A DNA stretch of 64,000 nucleotides from Lysobacter sp. Root916 (lineage in GTDB: Bacteria; Pseudomonadota; Gammaproteobacteria; Xanthomonadales; Xanthomonadaceae). The stretch is taken from the NCBI RefSeq assembly GCF_001429785.1, contig NZ_LMJF01000001.1:570462-634461 (forward strand). Reading direction: 5' to 3'. The notes below the pieces were generated by a model. That model worked only from the letters and a program-made list of their open reading frames with translations. It ran no database searches and was not told the DNA's origin. Positions within the stretch are counted from its first letter, which is position 1; every line of letters starts with the position of its first letter. Shown here in pieces: positions 18,024-29,660 of this stretch. The position numbers and the translations under genes are program-made.

Positions 18024-19220
18024 ATGAGCAAAGACATCGTCCTCGCCTTCTCCGGCGGCCTCGACACCAGCTTCTGCGTGCCCTACCTGCAGGAGCGCGG
18101 CTGGGCCGTGCACACCGTGTTCGCCGACACCGGCGGCGTGGACGCGGAAGAGCGCGCCTTCATCGAACAGCGCGCGGCCGAACTCGGCGTGGCCAGCCAC
18201 GTCACCGTCGACGGCGGCCCGGCGATCTGGTCCGGTTTCGTCAAGCCCTTCGTATGGGCCGGCGAGGGCTACCAGGGCCAGTACCCGCTGCTGGTCTCCG
18301 ACCGCTACCTGATCGTCGAAGCCGCGCTCGCGCGCGCCGCCGAGCTGGGCACCAAGGCGATCGCGCACGGCTGCACCGGCATGGGCAACGATCAGGTGCG
18401 TTTCGACCTGGCGGTGAAGGCGCTGGGCGACTACGAGATCGTCGCGCCGATCCGCGAAATCCAGAAGGAGCACACCGAGGTGCGCGCCTACGAGCAGAAG
18501 TATCTGGAAGAGCGTGGCTTCGGCGTACGCGCCAAGCAGAAGGCCTACACCATCAACGAGAACCTGCTGGGCCTGACCATGTCCGGCGGCGAGATCGACC
18601 GCTGGCAGGCGCCGGGCGAGGGCGCGCGCGGCTGGTGCAAGCCGCGTGCCGAATGGCCGACGGACGCGCTGAAGGTGACGATCGGCTTCGAGAACGGCGA
18701 AGCGGTGTCCCTGGACGGCCAGAAGATCGCCGGCCACACCCTGCTGGCCAAGCTCAACGGCCTGTTCGCCGAGTACGGCGTCGGCCGCGGCCTGTACACC
18801 GGCGACACCACCATCGGCCTCAAGGGCCGCATCATCTTCGAAGCCCCGGGCCTGATCGCGCTGCTCACCGCGCATCGCGCGCTCGAGGAAGCGGTGCTGA
18901 CCAAGCAGCAGAACCGCTTCAAGCCGGAAGTGGCGCGCAAGTGGGTCGAGCTGGTCTACGAAGGTTTCTTCCACGATCCGCTCAAGACCGACCTGGAGGC
19001 CTACCTGGCCAGCTCGCAGTCCACCGTCAACGGCGAAGTCGTGCTGGAGACCCAAGGCGGCATCGTCAACGCGGTCGCGATCAGCTCGCCGCACATCCTC
19101 AACGCCAAGGGCGCGACCTACGCCCAGGCCGCGGATTGGGGCGTGGCCGAGGCCGAGGGCTTCATCAAGCTGTTCGGCATGAGCAGCACTTTGTGGGCCG
19201 AGATCAACCGCAAGCCATGA
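18024..19220 (+). CDS. argG: Argininosuccinate synthase
   Basis: The 398-residue enzyme joins citrulline and aspartate with ATP. The N-type ATP pyrophosphatase loop is at the start: [17 protein letters not shown]. Other conserved pieces are [15 protein letters not shown] and [16 protein letters not shown]. In this pathway its citrulline comes from deacetylation of N-acetylcitrulline by the next gene. The ATG at 18024 follows AGAGAGAAAGAA. Repeat copies flank the gene on both sides within the operon. Confidence 0.97.
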   Translation: MSKDIVLAFSGGLDTSFCVPYLQERGWAVHTVFADTGGVDAEERAFIEQRAAELGVASHVTVDGGPAIWSGFVKPFVWAGEGYQGQYPLLVSDRYLIVEAALARAAELGTKAIAHGCTGMGNDQVRFDLAVKALGDYEIVAPIREIQKEHTEVRAYEQKYLEERGFGVRAKQKAYTINENLLGLTMSGGEIDRWQAPGEGARGWCKPRAEWPTDALKVTIGFENGEAVSLDGQKIAGHTLLAKLNGLFAEYGVGRGLYTGDTTIGLKGRIIFEAPGLIALLTAHRALEEAVLTKQQNRFKPEVARKWVELVYEGFFHDPLKTDLEAYLASSQSTVNGEVVLETQGGIVNAVAISSPHILNAKGATYAQAADWGVAEAEGFIKLFGMSSTLWAEINRKP

Positions 19221-19225
19221 TCCGA

Positions 19226-19368
19226 GCCCCTCTCCCGCGCGCGGGAGAGGGGTTGGGGTGAGGGAGGCGAGCGCCGCAGGCGCAAGCTGCTTTCGCCGTT
19301 GCTGTTTCTTCAAGGCAACCGCAAAAGCCCCCTCACCCTGACCCTCTCCCGCCAGCGGGAGAGGGGAC
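19226..19368. repeat. Palindromic repeat, copy 2 (CCCTCTCCCGC family)
   Basis: It runs from GCCCCTCTCCCGCGCGCGGG to the inverse block CCCCCTCACCCTGACCCTCT, which is followed by CCCGCCAGCGGGAGAGGGGA. The palindromic ends match copy 1 closely, while the middle (about 19262-19326) is unrelated. It lies between argG and argE'. Confidence 0.85.
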
Positions 19369-19440
19369 TGAGCCGCAAGCCGACGTCGCGACCAAACCCG
19401 CAACCGAACCACCGCACAGACACGACGAGCCACGAACTCC

Positions 19441-20532
19441 ATGCTCCCCGAAGTCCTGAAACACCTCGAAGCCCTGGTGTCCTTCGACACCCGCAACCCG
19501 CCGCGCCAGATCGGCACGGGCGGCATCTTCGATTACCTGCGCAACCAGCTCGAAGGTTTCCGCATCGAGGTCGTCGACCACGGCGACGGTGCGGTGTCGA
19601 TGCTGGCCGTGCGCGGCAATCCGCGGCGCCTGTTCAACGTCCACCTCGACACCGTGCCGTCCTCGCAGCACTGGAGCGCCGACCCGCACCTGCTGCGCGT
19701 GACCGACGAACGCGCGATCGGCCTGGGCGCCTGCGACATCAAGGGCGCGGCCGCCGGCTTGCTGGCCGCCGCGGCGGTGAGCTCGGGCGATGCCGCGTTC
19801 CTGTTCAGCACCGACGAGGAAGCCAACGATCCGCGTTGCATCGCCGGTTTCCTGGCCACCCAGCATGGCTTCAACGAAGTGATCGTGGCCGAGCCGACCC
19901 TGTGCGAAGCGGTGCTCGCGCATCGCGGCATCAGCTCGGTGCTGTTGAAGTTCCGCGGCGTCGCCGGGCACGCGTCCGGCGCCAACGCCATGCAGGCCAG
20001 TGCCTTGCACCAGACCATGCGCTGGGGCGGCAAGGCCCTGGACTACGTCGAATCGCAATCGCACCAGCGCTTCGGCGGCTTGACCGGTCTGCGCTTCAAC
20101 ATCGGCCGCGTCGAAGGCGGCATCAAGGCCAACATGATCGCGCCCAGCGCCGAGTTGCGCTTCGGCTTCCGGCCGCTGCCGTCCATGTCCATCGACGGTC
20201 TGCACGAAACCTTCGGCACCCTGATCGAAGCCGGCGCGATCGAGCGTTACGAGGAAACCTTCCGCGGCCCCTCGCTGCCCGCGGGCGACGTCGCCACGGC
20301 CGAGCAGCGCCGCCTGGAGGCGCGCGACCTTGCCGACGCGCTGGACCTGCCGATCGGCAACGCGGTGGATTTCTGGACCGAGGCCTCGCTGTTCTCGGCC
20401 GCCGGCCTGACCGCGATCGTCTACGGCCCCGGCGACATCGCCCAGGCGCATACCGCCGACGAATGGGTGAGCCTGGAGCAACTGGAGCGTTACGCGCGCA
20501 GCGTCGCCCGCATCATGGGAGGCAATGCCTGA
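19441..20532 (+). CDS. argE': N-acetylcitrulline deacetylase (M20 family)
   Basis: A 363-residue M20 metallopeptidase-family enzyme that releases citrulline from N-acetylcitrulline. Metal and catalytic motifs are [24 protein letters not shown] and [15 protein letters not shown] dimerisation lid follows around [16 protein letters not shown], and [13 protein letters not shown] provides the last metal ligand. Location between argG and the acetylglutamate kinase gene, with an acetylornithine carbamoyltransferase upstream, favours acetylcitrulline over acetylornithine as substrate. The stop overlaps the next start (TGATG). Confidence 0.93.
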   Translation: MLPEVLKHLEALVSFDTRNPPRQIGTGGIFDYLRNQLEGFRIEVVDHGDGAVSMLAVRGNPRRLFNVHLDTVPSSQHWSADPHLLRVTDERAIGLGACDIKGAAAGLLAAAAVSSGDAAFLFSTDEEANDPRCIAGFLATQHGFNEVIVAEPTLCEAVLAHRGISSVLLKFRGVAGHASGANAMQASALHQTMRWGGKALDYVESQSHQRFGGLTGLRFNIGRVEGGIKANMIAPSAELRFGFRPLPSMSIDGLHETFGTLIEAGAIERYEETFRGPSLPAGDVATAEQRRLEARDLADALDLPIGNAVDFWTEASLFSAAGLTAIVYGPGDIAQAHTADEWVSLEQLERYARSVARIMGGNA

Positions 20533-21860
20533 TGGCCATTTCTATGGACGCCCATCTGCAGACCCGTCAGACCATCGTGCGCCTGCTGTCCAGCATGGCC
20601 AGCGCGAAGGAGATCTCGCAGTACCTCAAGCGCTTCTCCCAACTCGACGCCAAGCGCTTCGCCGTGGTCAAGGTCGGCGGCGCGGTGCTGCGCGACGACC
20701 TGGAGGCGCTGACCTCGTCGCTGGCCTTCCTGCAGGACGTGGGCCTGACCCCGATCGTGATCCACGGCGCCGGCCCGCAGCTGGACGACGAACTGTCGGC
20801 GGCCGGCATCGTCAAACAGACCGTCAACGGCCTGCGCGTGACCTCGCCGGAAGCGTTGGCGATCGTACGCCGCGTGTTCCAGTCGCAGAACCTCAAGCTG
20901 GTCGAAGCGCTGCAGTCCGGCGACGGCCGCGCGACCTCGATCATCTCCGGCGTGTTCGAGGCCGATTACCTCGACCGCGACACTTACGGCCTGGTCGGCG
21001 AAGTGAAGCAGGTCAATCTGGCGCCGATCGAAGCCAGCCTGCAGGCCGGCTCGATCCCGGTGATCGCCAGCCTGGGCGAAACCGCGGGCGGCCAGATCCT
21101 CAACGTCAACGCCGATTTCGCCGCCAACGAACTGGTGCAGATGCTGCAGCCGTACAAGATCGTGTTCCTGACCGGCACCGGTGGCCTGCTCGACGACAAC
21201 GGCCGGGTGATCGATTCGATCAACCTGTCCACCGAATACGAAGACCTGATCCAGCAGCCTTGGATCAACGGCGGCATGCGGGTCAAGATCGAACAGATCA
21301 AGGACCTGCTGGACAAGCTGCCGCTGACCTCGTCGGTGTCGATCACCAAGCCGGCCGAGCTGGCCAAGGAACTGTTCACCCATAAGGGCTCGGGCACCCT
21401 GGTCCGGCGCGGCGAGCGCGTGCTGCAGGCGCAGCGCTGGGACGAACTGGACCTGGTGCGGCTGCGTTCGCTGATCGAATCGGCGTTCGGCCGCAAGCTG
21501 GTCGACGACTATTTCGACAGCACCGTGCTCAAGCGCGCCTACGTCAGCGAGAACTACCGCGCCGCGGTGATCCTGATCGAGGCCGAGGGCCGCACCTACC
21601 TGGACAAGTTCGCGGTGCTCGACGACGCCCAGGGCGAAGGCTTGGGGCGCGCGGTGTGGCAGGTCATGCGCGAGCAGAACCCCAGCGTGTTCTGGCGCTC
21701 GCGCCACGGCAACCCGGTCAATCCCTTCTATTACTCCGAGTCCGACGGCTGCCTGAAGCAGGAGAAGTGGAAGGTGTTCTGGTACGGCATGCAGGGCTTC
21801 GACGAGATCGCCGCCTGCGTCGACTATTCCAGCCGGCGCGCGCCGACCCTGGAGGGCTGA
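20532..21860 (+). CDS. argB: Bifunctional N-acetylglutamate synthase/kinase (NAGS-K)
   Basis: A 442-residue fusion. Residues 1 to about 290 form an amino-acid-kinase domain: [38 protein letters not shown], and [16 protein letters not shown]. From about 300 onwards is a GNAT acetyltransferase domain with [20 protein letters not shown] and [14 protein letters not shown] (the acetyl-CoA-binding turn), then [15 protein letters not shown]. This vertebrate-like NAGS-K does both first steps of the acetylated arginine route and is typical of Xanthomonadaceae; it is normally the arginine-feedback point. Its start overlaps the argE' stop. Confidence 0.95.
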   Translation: MAISMDAHLQTRQTIVRLLSSMASAKEISQYLKRFSQLDAKRFAVVKVGGAVLRDDLEALTSSLAFLQDVGLTPIVIHGAGPQLDDELSAAGIVKQTVNGLRVTSPEALAIVRRVFQSQNLKLVEALQSGDGRATSIISGVFEADYLDRDTYGLVGEVKQVNLAPIEASLQAGSIPVIASLGETAGGQILNVNADFAANELVQMLQPYKIVFLTGTGGLLDDNGRVIDSINLSTEYEDLIQQPWINGGMRVKIEQIKDLLDKLPLTSSVSITKPAELAKELFTHKGSGTLVRRGERVLQAQRWDELDLVRLRSLIESAFGRKLVDDYFDSTVLKRAYVSENYRAAVILIEAEGRTYLDKFAVLDDAQGEGLGRAVWQVMREQNPSVFWRSRHGNPVNPFYYSESDGCLKQEKWKVFWYGMQGFDEIAACVDYSSRRAPTLEG

Positions 21861-21861
21861 G

Positions 21862-22482
21862 ATGGGCGCGAACCAAGCCTGGAGCGCGCAGCCGCGCCTG
21901 AGCGGCGAGCACGTCGCGCTCGAGCCCCTGAGCCTTGCGCACGCCGACGGTCTGCGCGCGGCCCTGGCCGGCGGCGAGCTGGCCCGGCTTTGGTACACCA
22001 ACGTGCCGGCGCCCGAGGGCGTGGACGCCTACATCGAGGCGGCGTTGGCGATGCGCGACCGCGGCCAGGCCTGGCCCTTCGTGGTGCTGGACGGGCAGGG
22101 TGGGGTGGTCGGCAGCACGCGCTACTACGATATGGACGCGCAGGTGCCGCGCCTGCAGATCGGCTACACCTTCTACGCCCCGCGCGTGCAGCGCACCGGC
22201 CTGAACACCCAGGCCAAGTGGCTGCTGCTGCGGCACGCTTTCGAAACCATGGGCTGCATCGCCGTGGGCTTGGAGACCAGCTGGTTCAATCTGGCCTCGC
22301 GCACGGCCATCGCCCGGCTCGGCGCCAAGCAGGACGGCGTACTGCGCAACCACCGCCGCCATGCCGACGGCAGCCCGCGCGACACGGTCGCGTTTTCGAT
22401 CATCGATACGGAATGGCAGGCGGTGAAGCGCAACCTGGAGTACAAACTGGCACGCCATGCCACCGGAGCCCAGCATGACTAA
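21862..22482 (+). CDS. GNAT family N-acetyltransferase (RimJ/RimL-like)
   Basis: A 206-residue single-domain GNAT protein. It has [16 protein letters not shown] near the N-terminus, a central [20 protein letters not shown] strand, and the acetyl-CoA region [18 protein letters not shown] with [20 protein letters not shown], as in RimJ/RimL enzymes. Its target is not known. It starts one base after the NAGS-K stop and overlaps argC by 8 bases, so it is embedded in the arg operon. Family members occur in the same place in related genomes, but no step of the pathway obviously needs it. Confidence 0.9.
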   Translation: MGANQAWSAQPRLSGEHVALEPLSLAHADGLRAALAGGELARLWYTNVPAPEGVDAYIEAALAMRDRGQAWPFVVLDGQGGVVGSTRYYDMDAQVPRLQIGYTFYAPRVQRTGLNTQAKWLLLRHAFETMGCIAVGLETSWFNLASRTAIARLGAKQDGVLRNHRRHADGSPRDTVAFSIIDTEWQAVKRNLEYKLARHATGAQHD

Positions 22483-23419
22483 GACCGTCGGCATCGTCGG
22501 CGCGCGCGGCCACGTCGGCGCGGAACTGATCCGCCTGATCGCCGCGCATCCGGGTTTCGAACTCGGTTTCGTGTCCTCGCGCGAGCGCGAGGGCCAACGC
22601 GTGGCCGAGCATTTCCCCGAGGTCGGCGGCGAGCTTCGTTACAGCGCGCCTTCGCACGAGCAGTTGCCCGGCTACGGCGCCGACGCGGTGATCCTGGCCC
22701 TGCCCAACGGCAAGGCCGCCGACTGCGTGGCCGCGTTCGACACGGCCGGCGTCGACCCGGTCATCGTCGATCTGTCGGCCGATTACCGTTTCGACGATGG
22801 CTGGTACTACGGCCTGCCCGAACTTACCCGCGCGCGCTACGCCGGCCAGCGCCGGATCAGCAACCCGGGCTGCTACGCCACCGCGATGCAGCTGGCGGTC
22901 GCGCCCCTGCTGGATCTGCTGGACGGCCCGGTGCAGTGCTTCGGCGTGTCCGGCTATTCGGGCGCGGGCACCACCCCCTCGGACAAGAACGATCCCGACA
23001 AGCTGCGCGACAACCTGATGCCGTACGCGCTGACCGGTCACGTGCACGAGCGCGAGGTCACGCGTCAGCTTGACCGCGCGGTCGAGTTCCTGCCGCACGT
23101 GGCGCCGCATTTCCGCGGCCTGACCATTACCGTCAATCTGCGCCTGAACCAGGCGCTCACGCGCGAAGCCCTGGTTGCGCGCTATCGCGAACGCTACGCC
23201 GGCGAAGCTCTGGTGCGCGTGCTCGATGAGGCGCCGTGGGTCAGTGCGATCGCCGGCCGCCATCATGTCGAGCTGGGCGGTTTCGCCCTGGCCGACGACG
23301 GCCGCCGCGCGGTGGTGGTGGCGACCGAAGACAACCTGCTCAAGGGCGCCGCCACCCAGGCGCTGCAGAATCTCAACCTGGCGTTCGGTTACGACGAAAC
23401 CGCCGGCATCCCCCTTTGA
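22475..23419 (+). CDS. argC: N-acetyl-gamma-glutamyl-phosphate reductase
   Basis: A 314-residue NADP-dependent reductase, the third step of the arginine route. The dinucleotide-binding start is [19 protein letters not shown]. The catalytic Cys is in [18 protein letters not shown], and [14 protein letters not shown] and [18 protein letters not shown] are conserved substrate-loop segments. The start ATG 22475 lies inside the end of the GNAT gene. argH follows 11 bases downstream. Confidence 0.95.
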   Translation: MTKTVGIVGARGHVGAELIRLIAAHPGFELGFVSSREREGQRVAEHFPEVGGELRYSAPSHEQLPGYGADAVILALPNGKAADCVAAFDTAGVDPVIVDLSADYRFDDGWYYGLPELTRARYAGQRRISNPGCYATAMQLAVAPLLDLLDGPVQCFGVSGYSGAGTTPSDKNDPDKLRDNLMPYALTGHVHEREVTRQLDRAVEFLPHVAPHFRGLTITVNLRLNQALTREALVARYRERYAGEALVRVLDEAPWVSAIAGRHHVELGGFALADDGRRAVVVATEDNLLKGAATQALQNLNLAFGYDETAGIPL

Positions 23420-23430
23420 AGGAAGGCTCC

Positions 23431-24720
23431 ATGTCCGATCTGCTCTGGCAAAAACCCGGCGTCAAGGTCGACGCGCGCATCCAGCGTTTCCTCGCCGGCG
23501 AGGACGTGATCCTGGATCGCGAGTTCTTCCTGTTCGACATCGAAGCCAGCCGCGCCCACGCGCAAGGCCTGCAGCAGATCGGCATCCTGTCCGCCGACGA
23601 GCTGGCCGGGCTGTCGCGCGAGCTCGATACGCTGGCCGCGGACTTCGGCGCGGGCGACTTCGTGCTCGACGAGCGCTACGAGGACGGCCATTCGGCGATC
23701 GAATCGCGCCTGATCGAGCGCCTGGGCGATGCCGGCCGCAAGATCCACACCGGCCGCAGCCGCAACGACCAGATCCTGGTCGCCACGCGTTTGTGGTTGA
23801 AGGATCGTCTGTCGCGCCTGCACGCGCTGTGCCGCGAAAGCGCGCAGGTCGCGCTGGCGCGCGCCGAAGCCGAAGCCACCCTGCCGCTACCGGGTTACAC
23901 CCATCTGCAGCGCGCCGTGGTGTCCTCGGCCGGCATGTGGTGGGCGGCCTGGGCGGAAGGTTTCATCGACGACGCGCTGCGCGTGCGCCAGACCCTGGAC
24001 TGGGTCGACGCCAATCCGCTGGGCAGCGCCGCCGGCTACGGCGTGAACCTGCCGCTGGCGCGCGACCACACCACCCAGGCCCTGGGCTTCGCCCGCCTGC
24101 AGGTGTCGGCTGCGTACGCGCAGCTGTCGCGTGGCAAGTTCGAGATGGGCGCGATCGAGGCGCTGTCGTCGGCGCTGCTGGACCTGCGCCGCCTGGCCTG
24201 GGACCTGAGCCTGTTCACCAGCGCCGAATTCGATTTCGTCGCCCTGCCGGCCGAGTACACCACCGGCAGCTCGATCATGCCCAACAAGCGCAATCCCGAC
24301 GTGATCGAGCTGATGCGCGCCAGCTATTCGGCCGCCGCCGCCGCGCGCACCGAGATCGAGCAGTTGCTGTCGCTGCCCTCGGGCTATCACCGCGATCTGC
24401 AGTTCTCCAAGGGCGCGATCTTCCACGCCTTCGGCCGCGGACTGGCCGCGCTGGAGCTGCTGCCGGATCTGCTGCGCAATCTGGAATGGAAGCCCGCGCG
24501 CCTGCGTGCGGCGCTGGACCCTTCGATGTACGCCACCGACCTGGCGGTCGATCTGGCGCGCGAAGGTCTGCCGTTCCGCGACGCCTACAAGCAGGCCGCC
24601 GACCCCGCGCGCTGGGCCCAGGGCGATCCCGAAGCCAGCTTGGCCGCGCGCGTCTCGCCCGGCGCCGCCGCCGATCTGCGCCTGGATAGCCTGCGCCAAC
24701 GATTGCAGGATCTGACATGA
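23431..24720 (+). CDS. argH: Argininosuccinate lyase
   Basis: A 429-residue fumarase/aspartase-superfamily lyase that makes arginine and fumarate. Signatures are [37 protein letters not shown] and the flexible signature loop [20 protein letters not shown] with the catalytic Ser. The ATG follows AAGGAAGG at good spacing. Its stop overlaps the proB start (ATGA, 24717-24720), tying arginine and proline genes into one transcript. Confidence 0.96.
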   Translation: MSDLLWQKPGVKVDARIQRFLAGEDVILDREFFLFDIEASRAHAQGLQQIGILSADELAGLSRELDTLAADFGAGDFVLDERYEDGHSAIESRLIERLGDAGRKIHTGRSRNDQILVATRLWLKDRLSRLHALCRESAQVALARAEAEATLPLPGYTHLQRAVVSSAGMWWAAWAEGFIDDALRVRQTLDWVDANPLGSAAGYGVNLPLARDHTTQALGFARLQVSAAYAQLSRGKFEMGAIEALSSALLDLRRLAWDLSLFTSAEFDFVALPAEYTTGSSIMPNKRNPDVIELMRASYSAAAAARTEIEQLLSLPSGYHRDLQFSKGAIFHAFGRGLAALELLPDLLRNLEWKPARLRAALDPSMYATDLAVDLAREGLPFRDAYKQAADPARWAQGDPEASLAARVSPGAAADLRLDSLRQRLQDLT

Positions 24721-25898
24721 GCACGACGGCAAAGGACTTCGCAGCGCAGCCTTTGCCGTCCTGGCGGCGCGCGGTATTGAAGGTGGGCAGCAGCCTGCTC
24801 GCCGGTGCGCCCGACCGGCCGTCCGAAGACGGCCTGGACCCGCGCTATGCCACCGAACTCGCGCATTTCATCGCCCACGCGCGCGCCGAAGGCCGCGAAG
24901 TGGTGCTGGTGTCCTCCGGCGCGGTCGCGGCCGGTCGCGGACGCATCAAGACCGGTGGCGACGGCCTGGTGCTGCGCCAGGCGTTGGCCGCGCTGGGCCA
25001 GGCCTCGCTGGTCTCGTTCTGGCAGTCGCTGTCGCCCGCGCCGGTGGCGCAGGTGCTGCTGACCCACGACGACCTGCGCCACCGTCGCCGCTATCTCAAC
25101 GCGCGCGCCGCCTTGCGCGAGCTGCTGCGCCTGGGCGCACTGCCGGTCATCAATGAGAACGACACCGTCGCGGTCGACGAACTCAAGCTGGGCGACAACG
25201 ACAACCTCGCCGCCGCGGTGGCCTCGCTGGTCGACGCCGATCTGCTGCTGATCGCCACCGACATCGGCGGCCTCTACAGCGGCCACCCGCAGCGCGATCC
25301 CGACGCGCGCCCGATCGAGCGCGTGGCCGCGGTGACGCCCGAACTGCTGCAAGCCGCCAGCGGCGGCGCCGGCGCGCTCGGCACCGGCGGCATGCGCACC
25401 AAGCTGGAGGCGGGCGCCAAGGCCGCGATGGCCGGCATCGCCACCGCGCTGTTCTGCGGCCGCGACGCCGAGGTCGTGCGCGCGCTCGGCGAGGGTCGTC
25501 TGCACGGCACCCTGATCGCCGCGCGCCGCGATCGCGCGCGTGCGCGCAAGCAATGGCTGCGCCACGCGCCCGCCAGCGGCGCGCTGCGCATCGACGCAGG
25601 CGCGGTGAGCGCGCTGCAGGCGCGCGGCGCCTCCCTGCTGCCGGGCGGCGTGGTCGAGGTAATGGGCGAGTTCCGGCGCGGCGACGTGCTCGAACTGCGC
25701 CCGCACGACGATCCCGCCGCGGCGCCGTTGGCGCGCGGCCTGGCTCAGTACAACGCCGCCGAGACCCGGCGCATCGCCGGCCGTCATAGCCGCGAGATCG
25801 AGGCGCTGCTCGGCTTCCGCTACGGCGAGGAAGTGGTGCACCGCGACGACCTGGTGCTGTTGGACGCGCAACTCACCGATCTGGAGACACCGGCATGA
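24717..25898 (+). CDS. proB: Glutamate 5-kinase with PUA domain
   Basis: A 393-residue enzyme, first step of proline synthesis. The kinase domain carries [48 protein letters not shown] and [22 protein letters not shown]-terminal PUA domain ([20 protein letters not shown] onwards) is present, as in the E. coli enzyme. It overlaps argH by 4 bases and proA by 4 bases, so coupling is tight. The kinase normally shows proline feedback inhibition. Confidence 0.96.
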   Translation: MSTTAKDFAAQPLPSWRRAVLKVGSSLLAGAPDRPSEDGLDPRYATELAHFIAHARAEGREVVLVSSGAVAAGRGRIKTGGDGLVLRQALAALGQASLVSFWQSLSPAPVAQVLLTHDDLRHRRRYLNARAALRELLRLGALPVINENDTVAVDELKLGDNDNLAAAVASLVDADLLLIATDIGGLYSGHPQRDPDARPIERVAAVTPELLQAASGGAGALGTGGMRTKLEAGAKAAMAGIATALFCGRDAEVVRALGEGRLHGTLIAARRDRARARKQWLRHAPASGALRIDAGAVSALQARGASLLPGGVVEVMGEFRRGDVLELRPHDDPAAAPLARGLAQYNAAETRRIAGRHSREIEALLGFRYGEEVVHRDDLVLLDAQLTDLETPA

Positions 25899-27163
25899 GC
25901 GGCTACGTGCGCAATCTGGCGCTACAGGCGCGTGCAGCCTCGGCCGCGCTCGCGGCCAGCGATGGCGCGACCCGGCGCCGGCTGATCGAAGCCATGGCCG
26001 CGCAGTTGGATGCGCAGTCGGCGCAGGTGCTGGCGGCCAATGCCGAGGATCTTGAACGTGGTCATGCCGCCGGTTTGTCGCCGGCGATGCTGGACCGCCT
26101 GCGCCTGGATCCGGCGCGCCTGGCGGCGATCGCCGAGGCCCTGCGCGAAGTCGCGGCCCAGCCCGATCCACTGGGCGAAGTCACCCGCCGCGAGCAACGT
26201 CCGAACGGCCTCACGATCGAACGCCAACGCGTACCGCTGGGCCTGATCGCGATGATCTACGAAGCGCGCCCGAACGTGACCGCCGATGCGGCCGCGCTAT
26301 GCCTGAAGGCAGGCAACGCCGTGCTGCTGCGCGGAGGTTCGGAAGCGCGCGCCAGCAACCGCGCTATCGCCGCCTGCCTGCATGCGGCCTTGCGTGAAGT
26401 CGGCCTGCCCGAGGCCGCCGCGACCCTGATCGAGGACACAGCGCGCGAGCACGTGCTGGAACTGCTGCAGCTGTCGGACCTGATCGATCTGGCGATCCCG
26501 CGCGGCGGCGAAGGCCTGATCCGTTTCGTCGCCGAACACGCGCGCGTGCCGGTGATCAAGCACTACAAGGGCGTGTGCCATCTCTACGTGGATCGCGCCG
26601 CCGACCCGGAGCGCGCGCTGGACTTGCTGATCGACGGCAAGACCTCGCGCCCGGGCGTGTGCAACGCCCTAGAAACCCTGCTGGTGCACGCCGACATCGC
26701 GCCGGCCTTCCTGCCGCGCGCGCTCGCGGCTTTGGCCGAGCGCGGCGTCGAGCTGCGCGGCTGCGCGCGCGCGCAGGCGTACTCGGACGCCGTGCAGCCG
26801 GCCAGCGAAGCCGACTACGACGCCGAGTATCTGGACCTGATCCTGAGCCTGCGCGTGGTCGACGACCTCGACGCCGCGCTGGCGCACATCGCCCGCCACG
26901 GCTCCGACCACACCGAGGTGATCGCCACCGAGGACGCAGCCGCGGCCGAAGCCTTCGTGCGCCGCACCCGCAGCTCGGCGGTGATGGTCAACGCCTCTTC
27001 GCGCTTCAACGACGGCGGCCAGCTAGGCCTGGGCGCGGAGATCGGCATCTCGACCACGCGCCTGCACGCCTACGGCCCGATGGGCGTGGAGTCGCTGACC
27101 ATCGAGCGCTACGTGGTGCGTGGGGCAGGGCAGGTCCGGCACCCGGAGTCGAGACAGGCCTGA
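25895..27163 (+). CDS. proA: Gamma-glutamyl phosphate reductase
   Basis: A 422-residue aldehyde-dehydrogenase-superfamily enzyme that reduces gamma-glutamyl phosphate to the semialdehyde. The catalytic Cys is in [15 protein letters not shown]. Other family segments are [34 protein letters not shown] and the C-terminal [21 protein letters not shown]. It is last in the arg-pro run and is coupled to proB through ATGA. ProC is not in the window. Confidence 0.96.
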   Translation: MSGYVRNLALQARAASAALAASDGATRRRLIEAMAAQLDAQSAQVLAANAEDLERGHAAGLSPAMLDRLRLDPARLAAIAEALREVAAQPDPLGEVTRREQRPNGLTIERQRVPLGLIAMIYEARPNVTADAAALCLKAGNAVLLRGGSEARASNRAIAACLHAALREVGLPEAAATLIEDTAREHVLELLQLSDLIDLAIPRGGEGLIRFVAEHARVPVIKHYKGVCHLYVDRAADPERALDLLIDGKTSRPGVCNALETLLVHADIAPAFLPRALAALAERGVELRGCARAQAYSDAVQPASEADYDAEYLDLILSLRVVDDLDAALAHIARHGSDHTEVIATEDAAAAEAFVRRTRSSAVMVNASSRFNDGGQLGLGAEIGISTTRLHAYGPMGVESLTIERYVVRGAGQVRHPESRQA

Positions 27164-27254
27164 GCGCCGGCCGGTCCCTGCCGCCATCGACCTTGTGCGA
27201 CGATTTGGCAGCCTGGATGCATCCCTTCCAGGAACCGTCACGCCTGGAGGGCGA

Positions 27255-29531
27255 ATGCTGCGACCGATCCTGTGTGCATGCTTGTGGCTGACCGCGTTGC
27301 CCGCATTCGCCGATGCCCCCTATGCGTTTCCCGCCGCGGCCGTCGAGGACCGCGCGGCCTTGGACGCCGCGATGCCGATCCTGGCGCGGCAACTGCTGAC
27401 CGACTATCGCGACGAAGACCGTGCGCGCTACTTGAACAACCGCTTCCGCCTGCAGCTGGTCGCCGGCCAGTACGCGGAAGCCGAGCGCAGCCTGGTCGAG
27501 ATCCGCACCACTGCGCCAAGCACCGGTCCCGTGCCGGTGCGCCCCAACCTGATTCAGTACGAGCTCTATGCGCGCGCCAAGGCGCTGCAGACGCGCGACG
27601 GCACGAGCTTCGAGACGGCGTTCCGGCGTGCGTTCGCCGACGTGGTCGGGGCGATGGACGACCCGACGTCGGCCCTGGCCATGCGAGTGCTGAATCTGGA
27701 CCCCACCGAAGACGCGCAGGAACGACGCGCGGTGGACGATGCGCTGGCCGCGCAGAAGGGCAAGACCACGATCGAGCGCGACCCCGCCTTGGGCTTGTCG
27801 CGGGTCTATCAGATCGAGCAGGTCTATCGGGACCTCAGGCCATTGCTGCCGCGCCTGGTCGCGCAGGACGACCAGCGCCGCTACACGATCCAGCGCGACA
27901 TCGCGGTGCGCACGCCCGAAGGCGCGACCGTGTGCGCGCTGGTGGTGCGCCAGCGCTCGGCGCCGGCGAAGTCGCCGACGTTGCTCAACTTCACCATCTA
28001 CGCCAACCCGGTGACGCTGCTCAACGAGGCCCGGCGTTCGGCCGCCCACGGCTACGTCGGCGTCGGCGGCACCAGCCGCGGCAAGGCCTGCAGCCCCGAC
28101 AAACCCACGCCCTACGAACACGACGGCCGCGACGCCGCGGCGCTGATCGACTGGATCGCGGCCCAGCCCTGGAGCGACGGCCGCGTCGGCATGTACGGCG
28201 GCAGCTACGAAGGCTTCACTCAGTGGGCCACGGCCAAGCATCGGCCCAAGGCGCTCAAGGCGCTGATGCCCTCGGTCACTGGCGCGCCGGGCATCGACGT
28301 GCCGATGGAAGGCGGCATCACCTACGGCTTTCAGTACTACTGGCCGTTCTATGTCGCCAATAACCGCAGCGTCGACAACGCGGCCATGGAGGACTACGCG
28401 CGCTGGCAGCGCATGCAGCGCGAGTGGTATGTGAGCGGGCGCAGCTACCGCGATCTGGAAAAGATCGACGGCGTGCCCAACCCGTTCTACCTGCGCTGGC
28501 TGGACCACCCCGACTACGACCGCTACTGGCAGGACATGATCCCGTACCGCGAGGAGTTCGCCGACCTCGACCTCAAGGTGCTCACCACCACCGGCTATTA
28601 CGACGGCGCCCAGATCGGCGCGCTGTACTACCTGCGCGAGCACTACCGCTACCGCCCGCAGGCCGAGCACTACCTGGTGATCGGCCCCTACAACCACATC
28701 AGCGGCCAGCGCGGCACGGTCGCCACCGGCGATTGGCTGCGCGGCTACAAACTGGATCCAGTCGCGCAAATGGATATCGGCGTGCTGCGCTACCAGTGGT
28801 TCGACTACGTGTTCAAGGGCGCACCCAAGCCGGCGCTGCTGGCCGACCGCATCAACTACCAGGTGATGGGCGCCAATGTCTGGAAGCACGCTCCTTCGCT
28901 GGCCGCGATGGGCGAGCGCCGCCAGCGCTTCCACTTCGGTCCGGCCGGCGAGGGCGATCGCTATCGTTTCCTGACGCAATCGTCGGGGCACGACGCCTAC
29001 GTGACTCAAACCGTGGACATGCGCGACCGCAGCGACGCCGACCGCAGGGTGCCCGGCGGCGGTATCGTCGATAAAGTCATCGACACCGCCGACAGCCTGG
29101 TATTCGTGAGCGAACCCTTCGCCGAGGCCGGCGAATTCAGCGGCCTGTTCTCGGGACATCTCGACCTGGCGGTGAACAAGCGCGACTTCGACTTCAACAT
29201 CGGCTTGTACGAGCTCAACGCGCAGGGCGAGTACTTCGAGCTGTCGCGCTACCAGTCGCGCGCCAGCTACGTCGCCGACCTGTCGCGTCGCGCCTTGCTC
29301 ACGCCGGACCAGCGCACCCAACTCGACTTCAGCGCCGGCCGCCTGACCAGCCGCCGCTACGCGGCCGGCAGTCGCCTGGTCGCGGTGGTCAGCGTGCTGC
29401 GCAACCCGCAACAGCAGATCAACTACGGCAGCGGCAAGCCGGTGTCCGACGAGACCATCGCCGACGCCGGCGAACCGCTGCGGGTGAAGTGGTACGGCGA
29501 TGGGTATCTGGAGATTCCGCTCAGCCGTTGA
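27255..29531 (+). CDS. CocE/NonD (X-Pro dipeptidyl-peptidase, S15) family hydrolase, secreted
   Basis: A 758-residue exported hydrolase. The signal peptide is MLRPILCACLWLTALPAFADA. A helical N-terminal region of about 200 residues precedes the S15 alpha/beta-hydrolase domain, which begins at IQRDIAVRTPEGATVCALVV. The nucleophile elbow is GMYGGSYEGFTQW and the acid/histidine region includes YYDGAQIGAL and IGPYNHISGQRG. A C-terminal jelly-roll (PepX_C-like) domain follows. Substrates could be peptides or esters. The start has GGAGGG upstream. It stands alone, 91 bases after proA. Confidence 0.87.
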   Translation: MLRPILCACLWLTALPAFADAPYAFPAAAVEDRAALDAAMPILARQLLTDYRDEDRARYLNNRFRLQLVAGQYAEAERSLVEIRTTAPSTGPVPVRPNLIQYELYARAKALQTRDGTSFETAFRRAFADVVGAMDDPTSALAMRVLNLDPTEDAQERRAVDDALAAQKGKTTIERDPALGLSRVYQIEQVYRDLRPLLPRLVAQDDQRRYTIQRDIAVRTPEGATVCALVVRQRSAPAKSPTLLNFTIYANPVTLLNEARRSAAHGYVGVGGTSRGKACSPDKPTPYEHDGRDAAALIDWIAAQPWSDGRVGMYGGSYEGFTQWATAKHRPKALKALMPSVTGAPGIDVPMEGGITYGFQYYWPFYVANNRSVDNAAMEDYARWQRMQREWYVSGRSYRDLEKIDGVPNPFYLRWLDHPDYDRYWQDMIPYREEFADLDLKVLTTTGYYDGAQIGALYYLREHYRYRPQAEHYLVIGPYNHISGQRGTVATGDWLRGYKLDPVAQMDIGVLRYQWFDYVFKGAPKPALLADRINYQVMGANVWKHAPSLAAMGERRQRFHFGPAGEGDRYRFLTQSSGHDAYVTQTVDMRDRSDADRRVPGGGIVDKVIDTADSLVFVSEPFAEAGEFSGLFSGHLDLAVNKRDFDFNIGLYELNAQGEYFELSRYQSRASYVADLSRRALLTPDQRTQLDFSAGRLTSRRYAAGSRLVAVVSVLRNPQQQINYGSGKPVSDETIADAGEPLRVKWYGDGYLEIPLSR

Positions 29532-29660
29532 GCGCCGTCCGCATGCGACTCATGGATGGGCCGGGACCGACGCCTTTGTGTGAGGCGTCGCGTCCGGTGC
29601 GGGGGGCGGGTGTTAGGGTTTCAACCAGCCCGCGATCGATCGCGAGCGCAGGGAGCCGCC

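Noticed and set aside
27006-29411. Long minus-strand frame opposite the CocE/NonD hydrolase
   Set aside because: Antisense shadow of a GC-rich gene. The plus-strand protein has a signal peptide, nucleophile elbow and normal family length.
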